A stretch of 64,000 bases of DNA. Source: Rothia mucilaginosa. GTDB lineage: Bacteria; Actinomycetota; Actinomycetes; Actinomycetales; Micrococcaceae. Where the stretch lies: contig NZ_JVSP01000016.1 of NCBI RefSeq assembly GCF_001061665.1, positions 186,001 through 250,000 on the forward strand, in the 5' to 3' direction. Positions 58,494 through 64,000 of the stretch are shown here, in pieces. How positions within the stretch are numbered: the stretch's first letter is position 1; each line of letters starts with the position of its first letter. Below the pieces are notes generated by a model. That model did no database searches and was not told the origin of the DNA. It saw only the letters and a list, made by a program, of their open reading frames with translations. The position numbers and the translations under genes are program-made.

Positions 58494-59847
58494 CCTGCCT
58501 CCACGAAGCGACCAGGGCATCCATCGGCGTGCGCATCAGACGATGGCCAGTCTCATTGGGGTGTCCACCATCATCCGTCAGCGCGCCGTGGTCCACTCTG
58601 AAAATTTCTGAGTCCCTCGCGCTCATCACGGTATCGGCGACCTCGACGTACCCTGCCAGGGGGTGCCCCTCCTGCCCTGCACGGAGAGCTCCGCTAGCGC
58701 CGGGGGCGGCTGGCGCCCCGGCTATAAGGGGTGCGCCGTCACGTACCCAGGCGTTGAACGCGCGACGCAAAGGTGCTGACGCGACTGGGGTCTGCCCCTC
58801 CAAGGTCGCCCATTTGTCTGTGGACGTCGAGGACGGCGAGATAGTGGTCTGCCAGATTTTCAGAGCGGGATTCTCCTTCAGCATCCACTTCCAGGTCTCG
58901 ACAGCGTTTGCCATGACCTTTACCTCCGTCCCGCCGGTAGCCTGCGCCAAGTTCAGGTCGTTGAATCCCCACGCCGTGGTCATGTGAGTGAATCCCTCCA
59001 GCGAGGGAATCGTAGACCAGTGGGGACCAGTCCTGCCGCCAGCGGGGAATGAGGAAGCCCATAGACCAATGTTTGCAGACGGGATACCCGCGGACTTAGC
59101 CGCTGCGGAGCTGTACGTGTACTGGTGCGCGATAGATGGGTAGGCGCCAACCTGGGTTCGTGCCGGCGACCCAGATTCAGTGATGGAGTCACCACCAATC
59201 AGCCAGGAGATGGTCGCGGGATCGGCAAGGCCCGTAATTTTGTGCGGCATTGCTGGGCGGTAGCCTGCACCGCCGTCAAATGCACGCGAGTTTGCGATTC
59301 GCGGTGCGCCAGTAGCTACCTGGTTGCCGTCCAGAATTTCCGCGCCGTACCAGCCGCCAGGTGCGGCAGGGTGCGCTAGTCCGTCTGACCGCGCCCCGTA
59401 GTAGGTCAGGACCTCGATGCGGTCCCCTGCTGAGACAGTCAGAGGAATATCGTCCGTGACCAGCTGCGCGGGGCCTGTGAGGGTGGCAGTGGTGGCACCG
59501 CCGAAGGTCGCGACCATTCGGGAGGACGGGTCACCCTGCCGCTGGACTGAAGCCGCTACGTCCATCGTCACACCATCGGGGAGGTTGCCGCCGTAGGTCA
59601 GCTGCAACGCCTTAGCGTTGGCGTAGACATTGTGCTCAGAGAAGTACGTCTTGGGCGTGGCACGGCCGGTATTGACACGGCCGGTGCGCCAGGTGTCGCC
59701 AGCGATGACGCGACGGACAAGCTCTACAGGTTCCGCCGGCTGAGCCGGCTCTGTCTGGATGGAGGTGTCAGGCGGACCAAATACCATCCGTCCGGTAGTG
59801 TCCCACACCCGTAGGCTCACCCCGCCGGTAGTGTAGAGTTCGGTCAC
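58483..59847 (-). CDS. Phage SGNH/GDSL hydrolase
   Basis: A 454-residue protein with an N-terminal beta-rich module (about 1-205) and a C-terminal SGNH esterase domain. IGGDSIT (about 217-223) holds the nucleophile Ser221, WGFNDLN is the block with the Asn, and DDGGHPNETGH carries the Asp-His pair. Tail-linked SGNH enzymes deacetylate surface glycans during adsorption. The GTG start overlaps the stop of the upstream gene (GTGA). Confidence 0.85.
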   Translation of the reverse strand: MTELYTTGGVSLRVWDTTGRMVFGPPDTSIQTEPAQPAEPVELVRRVIAGDTWRTGRVNTGRATPKTYFSEHNVYANAKALQLTYGGNLPDGVTMDVAASVQRQGDPSSRMVATFGGATTATLTGPAQLVTDDIPLTVSAGDRIEVLTYYGARSDGLAHPAAPGGWYGAEILDGNQVATGAPRIANSRAFDGGAGYRPAMPHKITGLADPATISWLIGGDSITESGSPARTQVGAYPSIAHQYTYSSAAAKSAGIPSANIGLWASSFPAGGRTGPHWSTIPSLEGFTHMTTAWGFNDLNLAQATGGTEVKVMANAVETWKWMLKENPALKIWQTTISPSSTSTDKWATLEGQTPVASAPLRRAFNAWVRDGAPLIAGAPAAPGASGALRAGQEGHPLAGYVEVADTVMSARDSEIFRVDHGALTDDGGHPNETGHRLMRTPMDALVASWRQGEV

Positions 59848-60878
59848 TGTGCGGTCACCACCAAATCATCAATGGCAAAGCCAGAGCCGGCGGTAGCCTG
59901 CACGCCCACGGCGCCGGCCAGAAGGTGGGCTGAGTCGGTGCCGGTACGGGTGAATTGGGTGCGGTCATTGGCGGTGCCGGTGAGAGTTAGATTGGCTCCC
60001 TTAAGGGTGAAGGTGAATTTGGTGCCATCGCTTGCCTCGCCGATGGAGACATTCAAGCCGACGATGGTGTTGCCGGCGGTCTTCGAGAGACGCTGCACAC
60101 GCATTAGGTTAGGCATGATATTCAGGATGATTTTACCGTCCGCGGTATCACGCAAAGTGATGTTCGCGGATCCCGTCGTAGGACGTGCCGCGAGGGTGAA
60201 CTCGACCTTCAGGTCAGCCAGACCAGCGGCCAGGGTAGCCGTACCGGCGGCCGCGTCACCTGCCACTGCCTTGCCGCCGGTAACGACCATGCCGGGGGTG
60301 CCCTCCCAGCGAGCCGGGGAGCCGCCAAGCGCGGCAGAGGTCATCTGGCCGACCAGCGAGCCGGATCCAGTGAAGGTATCGGAGGTGAAAATATCACCCG
60401 GGGCCAGGGGCGGGGTAGCCGTGGTGGTCGCCTGAACAGGTGAGCCGGTAGCAATATTGCCGGCACTGTCCTTTACACGGTGCGTGAAACTGTACGCGGT
60501 GGTGGGTGACAGTCCCGCCGCCGTGTAGCTGGGGGAGCTCTGCCAAGGCGACCACGCGCCGGAGCCCACGCGGAAACTGTAGCCTGCGACGGTGCGGTCA
60601 TCACGGGCACCAGACACAGTCAGCATGGCAGAGGTGTTAGAGGGGGTAACCGATAAGGTGCCGGCGGTAGGTGCTGCCGTGTCGGGGGTCTGCGGCTCAG
60701 TGGTCAGTGCGGTCTTTCCCGGGTTCTTGGCTTCCCAGGCGCGAGCTTCTGCCAGGGTCGGAAAAATAGGAATGCCAACCTGAGATACGTTCTTCGCAAT
60801 CATGTCAGCAATTTCAGCCTTCAGTACAGACGGAGCGTGTCCGTCAGGCAGCAGGCCGCGAATAATGTTGTTAGTCAT
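59844..60878 (-). CDS. Phage tail protein with fibronectin type III-like domain
   Basis: A 344-residue protein: a helical N-terminus (ITNNIIRG-type start, to about 60), a fibronectin type III-like domain (about 75-165; TVAGYSFRVGSGAWSPWQ, YTAAGLSPTTAYSF) and a C-terminal jelly-roll/LamG-like part (about 170-344; DTFTGSG... IDDLVV). This suits a receptor-binding or tail-fibre protein. ATG 60878 follows GGAGA and overlaps the upstream stop by 8 nt; the long open frame upstream is only the shadow of the TPEPP repeats. Confidence 0.8.
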   Translation of the reverse strand: MTNNIIRGLLPDGHAPSVLKAEIADMIAKNVSQVGIPIFPTLAEARAWEAKNPGKTALTTEPQTPDTAAPTAGTLSVTPSNTSAMLTVSGARDDRTVAGYSFRVGSGAWSPWQSSPSYTAAGLSPTTAYSFTHRVKDSAGNIATGSPVQATTTATPPLAPGDIFTSDTFTGSGSLVGQMTSAALGGSPARWEGTPGMVVTGGKAVAGDAAAGTATLAAGLADLKVEFTLAARPTTGSANITLRDTADGKIILNIMPNLMRVQRLSKTAGNTIVGLNVSIGEASDGTKFTFTLKGANLTLTGTANDRTQFTRTGTDSAHLLAGAVGVQATAGSGFAIDDLVVTAQ

Positions 60879-61392
60879 TTTTCTCCAATCGGTAAGTTCC
60901 GTTGCTGAGGTTGGTGAGCGCCCACCCCGTGGGGAGGGCGATTTGGTAGGTTCCGTCTGTGGTATGGATGACGGATGCTGAAGCCGGGAGCTCGTATGCC
61001 CCGTCCTCGCCAGTAGTGATGTCGAGGGGCGGCTCAGGAGTAGGCGGCTCAGGAGTAGGCGGCTCAGGAGTAGGCGGCTCAGGAGTAGGCGGCTCAGGAG
61101 TAGGCGGCTCAGGAGTAGGCGGCTCAGGAGTAGGCTCCACACCTACCACAATCACCGGCAAAGAATGACGACGCCCACCAATAATCAACACCGGCTTCCA
61201 CAAACCAGCCGACAACCGCACAGGCTCAACCACTCCATCAACAACCGGAACCTCAACAACGCCAGGAACAAGCACAACTCCCCCACGACGCTCAGCGCTG
61301 CCCTGCCAGATATACCGGACAACACCACACACCGGGGTAGAATCAGCATCCCGCCCAAACGGCAAAGCAACAGTCCCTAAACCAACTCTCAC
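60871..61392 (-). CDS. Phage protein with TPEPP tandem repeats
   Basis: A 173-residue protein in three parts: an N-terminal beta-rich domain (to about 88), a linker of seven TPEPP units (about 89-125), and a short C-terminal domain (about 130-173) ending NGTYRLEKND. The Pro/Glu/Thr linker should be stiff and extended, so the protein could bridge tail base and fibre. The GTG at 61392 overlaps the upstream stop (GTGA) and has GGGAGG upstream. The family is not recognised. Confidence 0.75.
   Translation of the reverse strand: MRVGLGTVALPFGRDADSTPVCGVVRYIWQGSAERRGGVVLVPGVVEVPVVDGVVEPVRLSAGLWKPVLIIGGRRHSLPVIVVGVEPTPEPPTPEPPTPEPPTPEPPTPEPPTPEPPTPEPPLDITTGEDGAYELPASASVIHTTDGTYQIALPTGWALTNLSNGTYRLEKND
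61031..61135 (-). repeat. Seven 15-bp tandem repeats
   Basis: GGCTCAGGAGTAGGC occurs seven times without a mismatch, encoding TPEPP on the minus strand. The unit is a multiple of three, so copy-number change keeps the frame. The lack of any drift suggests recent expansion. Confidence 0.95.
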
Positions 61393-61649
61393 TTGACCAC
61401 CTCCCACTCACCATCAACGCCAGCATGGACATCGACAGGCTCACCCAGACCGTTATGCACAGACCAGGCGCCAGCACCGTCATGAGCCACGAACACCTCA
61501 TCACGCGCCTTCATCTTGCCGTCCAGCTCTGCCAGCTTCGCATCAATCACCATCAACGCCGCACCAGCATCTACAGCCACACGCGCCGGGGAGTCCTCCC
61601 CCGCATACGGGATGCCAGCATGCGGCGTCTTCCCACCAAAATCTGCCAT
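61389..61649 (-). CDS. Small phage protein
   Basis: An 86-residue protein starting ADFGGKTPHAGIPYAGEDSPARV with a helical middle (VAVDAGAALMVIDAKLAELDGKM) and an ending EPVDVHAGVDGEWEVVK. Not recognised; its place between minor tail and fibre-type proteins suggests a baseplate or fibre-attachment part. It starts 2 nt after the minor tail gene stop. Confidence 0.75.
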   Translation of the reverse strand: MADFGGKTPHAGIPYAGEDSPARVAVDAGAALMVIDAKLAELDGKMKARDEVFVAHDGAGAWSVHNGLGEPVDVHAGVDGEWEVVK

Positions 61650-61651
61650 TT

Positions 61652-63871
61652 TTACTGCACCTTTCCAGGCAGCGCCGCGTAGACCTGCCTATACGTTTTG
61701 CCATGGTTAATGTCACGATTCGTAGCGTAAGCCCTCGCCATATCGCCGTAGGTTTTACCCGCTACACCAGAAGTCACAGCCTTTACCTGCAATTCGACAC
61801 TGTAAGTGGGGACCTTGCCTGCCCATGACTCCCTGTACCCGGTGATGAGTGCCTCAACACCCCACCGGCCAGCCTCCAGCGCGACCGTGTCCCCAATCTG
61901 TTTCCGCGGATCCCAGAGCATATCGAGCCCATCGAGGGTGATACGCTCGACACCTAGCTCTTCAGTGAGAGCACCTATGATACGGCGGGCGTCCTCATCA
62001 TGAAGCCACCAGCCGACATCCAACGTGAAAGGCGGCGCACCCGGCGGCGCCTTTCGAACCAGACGCTTCAACGTGTAATCCGTCCACGTGACCAAGGTAC
62101 GGCAGCGGAGAATCGGGACAGGACGTGCACGGTTACCAAAGCGCAGCTCATCTGCTCCCAGCGACGGGGTGCACAGGTAGTACTTTTCCGGGCCACCGCT
62201 AGTCTTCTTCTGCACACGGAGCGTCAACTTTGCAGTACGTTGCCCAAGCTTTTCCAGCCTGCCAGAGATATCCTCATGATTGGTTGCATTACCTGTCCAC
62301 CGATACCCAGGAGGGTCCTCCTGATTCTCGAAGCTGATAGCCCACCAGCTACCAGCCCCATTGTTGAAGTCCTTATAGTCAAAAATATTCTTCTTTGACT
62401 GCGCTACGGGGCGGAAATTAGTGTCTAGACCGAGTACATCGACGTTGTCTGGCCACTGAGCAAAGATTTCTAAATCTTTGTTCGCAGGAATCTCTGTAAG
62501 GTTGTCAGGTTCCCATGCAGTTATCACCGCGTCCACACCATTACCTTGCAAAGTCGGGGTCTTGCCCTTAAGCGTGACGGTAGATCTCACGCCGTCACGG
62601 GCAGTCTTCCAGGACCCACCAAATACACGCTCCGAAACCTGGTCAGTGGCAGTGACAGCTCCGGCCGCAAGACGATCACGTGCCGCCATGTTCAGGCGGC
62701 CTTCTTCATCTACCCAGACGGTAGACAGGGTCGCCTGACACCATGACTCCACAATCGACTCACAGGTGACGTTCTCAAAACCTCGCGTGGCGGGGACACG
62801 TACCTGCTCCAGCGCGGACGGTTGCAGTCGCGGGGTGGGTCGCGCCATCATCCCGACGCGGCGACCACCGTCCAGCCAATCGCGGAGATAATCGACCTTC
62901 ACACCCAGCACCATATTTGCAGTCACCGATGCCACGTCAGCCGACGTAGTGACCCTGGTGGACTCGACCAGCTCCGAATCGGCCTCTGCTGCGGACAGCC
63001 ATCGACGCACACCGCGCGAGTTAAGCTTGACCGCCATGACGGGGCGCTCACCAACTGCTGGCCACGACGACATCGTGCCAGTCGCAGACGACCACCCACC
63101 AAACTTCTTACTCTCCGCATCGTAGCTCACAATGAAACGCGCCCCATCAGTAAAAGTCACCTCTACTGAGGCGTTTACTTTTGCGTTCCAGATGCGGGCG
63201 TAGATCATGACGTCCCTGCCGTTACGCCCAATAGATGAGTCAGCTTCCGTAGTCTGCTTGCTACGTCCCGAGAGCCCGTCAGGGGAGCCGTACTCCGCGC
63301 CGGGCGTGGTCATTTTGCCGACTGCCGCCGCGGCGCCGTACTGGTGGCTATTCTGAACCACAGTATCCTCAGTCACCGGCGGGAGCACACCATAACCTGC
63401 CTGTTCAATCGCCCTGTATGCAACCCATGCGGTGCGACCATAAGACTGCCGCTCAACCATCGGCGGGATACTGATAATCTCCTGCAGGCCAGCCTGCAGG
63501 TTGTCGCTAATCTGAGTGGTCACAGTATCCGAGGTGAGCGAGTACGTAGACGCACCCAGGTAGCCCCAGAATCGCGGGAACTCAAAACCATTTACCATGG
63601 CGATGATACGCACATGGGCACCCTGCGCAGGGACCCACCGAGACTCCCCCACCGGGGCCAGCGGGTGTTCTACCACAGCAGTCTCCGGAGCCCACACAAT
63701 AGAGCCAGTCCGAGAGTAAACATTATCTCCGGCAGCAACCAGAGAGGAAGGCAGACCGCCAGAGGTGTTACCCTCCCACGACGCCGACAAGTGAGGACGC
63801 TCCACGCCATCCACAAAAATGCGGAGCGTCGCGTCAATCACCGGCCCCGGCTCATACTTACCCTTGAGCAT
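61652..63871 (-). CDS. Phage minor tail protein
   Basis: A 739-residue structural protein, beta-rich and without catalytic motifs. The opening IDATLRIFVDGVERPHLSASWEG and the late RIIGALTEELGVERITLDGLDMLWDPRKQIGDTVALE, with GYRESW close to the end, are of the type seen in baseplate/minor tail proteins of Gram-positive siphophages. The ATG has AAGGAGG 7 nt upstream and shares one base with the stop of the preceding gene. Confidence 0.8.
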   Translation of the reverse strand: MLKGKYEPGPVIDATLRIFVDGVERPHLSASWEGNTSGGLPSSLVAAGDNVYSRTGSIVWAPETAVVEHPLAPVGESRWVPAQGAHVRIIAMVNGFEFPRFWGYLGASTYSLTSDTVTTQISDNLQAGLQEIISIPPMVERQSYGRTAWVAYRAIEQAGYGVLPPVTEDTVVQNSHQYGAAAAVGKMTTPGAEYGSPDGLSGRSKQTTEADSSIGRNGRDVMIYARIWNAKVNASVEVTFTDGARFIVSYDAESKKFGGWSSATGTMSSWPAVGERPVMAVKLNSRGVRRWLSAAEADSELVESTRVTTSADVASVTANMVLGVKVDYLRDWLDGGRRVGMMARPTPRLQPSALEQVRVPATRGFENVTCESIVESWCQATLSTVWVDEEGRLNMAARDRLAAGAVTATDQVSERVFGGSWKTARDGVRSTVTLKGKTPTLQGNGVDAVITAWEPDNLTEIPANKDLEIFAQWPDNVDVLGLDTNFRPVAQSKKNIFDYKDFNNGAGSWWAISFENQEDPPGYRWTGNATNHEDISGRLEKLGQRTAKLTLRVQKKTSGGPEKYYLCTPSLGADELRFGNRARPVPILRCRTLVTWTDYTLKRLVRKAPPGAPPFTLDVGWWLHDEDARRIIGALTEELGVERITLDGLDMLWDPRKQIGDTVALEAGRWGVEALITGYRESWAGKVPTYSVELQVKAVTSGVAGKTYGDMARAYATNRDINHGKTYRQVYAALPGKVQ

Positions 63872-64000
63872 CAGCCAACCTCCTTAATCGTGAGCGACAT
63901 CGTGCGCCACGTATCCTGCGTCCAGAACTCGTGCTCCGTGTACGTGGTCGTTGCCTCCTCGACGATTACCGAGTCAGCGCCCGCCCCAACATCCCAGCGC
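63871..64000 (-). CDS. Phage tail protein, C-terminal end only
   Basis: The last 42 codons of a gene that enters from the right window edge. The visible tail includes VIVEEATTTYTEHEFWTQDT and ends TIKEVG. It is translationally coupled to the minor tail gene (TGATG). Its position suggests a distal tail or tail-tip protein; too little is visible for more. Confidence 0.7.
   Translation of the reverse strand, partial: RWDVGAGADSVIVEEATTTYTEHEFWTQDTWRTMSLTIKEVG

Larger units (their letters stand above)
55654..64000 (-). mobile_element. Prophage, tail-fibre and lysis end (continues beyond the window)
   Basis: All genes from here to the window end are on the minus strand, tightly packed with overlapping starts and stops: distal tail protein, minor tail protein, small protein, TPEPP-repeat protein, fibronectin-type protein, SGNH esterase, coiled-coil membrane protein, beta-helix protein, amidase endolysin, holin, terminator. 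This is the 3' end of the late operon of a siphovirus-like prophage. No integrase, repressor or capsid gene is in view. Confidence 0.9.

Noticed and set aside
61031-61135. CRISPR-like array
   Set aside because: The 15-bp units are contiguous without spacers and lie inside a coding sequence.
60879-61142. N-terminal extension with LLLSR repeats on the fibronectin-type phage protein
   Set aside because: It is the TPEPP repeat read in another frame; the ATG at 60878 has a ribosome binding site and coupling to the upstream stop.

Overview
The window is high-GC actinobacterial chromosome. Gene content and order (mycothiol ligase mshC, RbpA, Pup/PafA/Dop/ARC, PafBC-TatA-TatC-HelY, DUF3043, DUF3097, RecO-UppS) point to the Micrococcaceae. 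A Rothia close to R. mucilaginosa is my best guess from memory of that genus; no rRNA or other marker in the window proves it. I saw no tRNA, rRNA or CRISPR array.

Layout. Positions 1-16100 are mostly plus-strand housekeeping genes: an M20 amidohydrolase, L-lactate dehydrogenase, an acidic small protein, recO, uppS, pyrD, an AT-rich orphan gene of foreign look (7069-8226), a DUF6318-type lipoprotein flanked by two copies of one long palindromic repeat, DUF3043, an M20 dipeptidase, an IscA/ErpA-type Fe-S protein, trpD, an NfeD/SPFH pair and rbpA. Positions 16200-48200 are almost all minus strand: ppm1, a degenerate amidohydrolase, helY, tatC, tatA, a small membrane protein, fused pafBC, two FKBP isomerases, pafA, pup, dop, arc, trmI, mshC, uppP, leuA with a leader-peptide attenuator, an LCP protein, era, a CorC-like CBS protein, ybeY, phoH, rsmE and dnaJ. 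After DUF3097 and DUF4870 genes on the plus strand come hemW, lepA and a PAC2-family gene on the minus strand. From about 55650 to the window end lies the tail/lysis end of a prophage, all on the minus strand.

How the parts fit. The Pup system (pup, pafA ligase, dop, arc ATPase, pafBC regulator) is complete except that no 20S proteasome genes lie between pup and pafA, where mycobacteria have prcB-prcA. ARC also lacks the C-terminal GQYL-type tail that docks on the proteasome, and Pup already ends in GGE. This looks like pupylation without a proteasome. UppS and UppP make and recycle the lipid carrier for the cell wall; Ppm1 and the LCP protein act on polyprenyl-linked glycans. TatA and TatC form the twin-arginine exporter, whose likely clients include the RR-bearing lipoprotein at 8575.

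Regulation that can be read directly: many genes end in clear hairpin terminators, at least eight coding genes have a TANNNT box 6-7 nt before the start codon (leaderless transcription), and leuA is preceded by a 27-residue leader with three adjacent Leu codons and an intrinsic terminator.

The most unusual items are the proteasome-less Pup locus with an enlarged Dop loop, the paired 25-32 bp hairpins around the lipoprotein gene, the AT-rich orphan, and the prophage tail-fibre module with a tandem TPEPP repeat, an SGNH esterase and a beta-helix protein.
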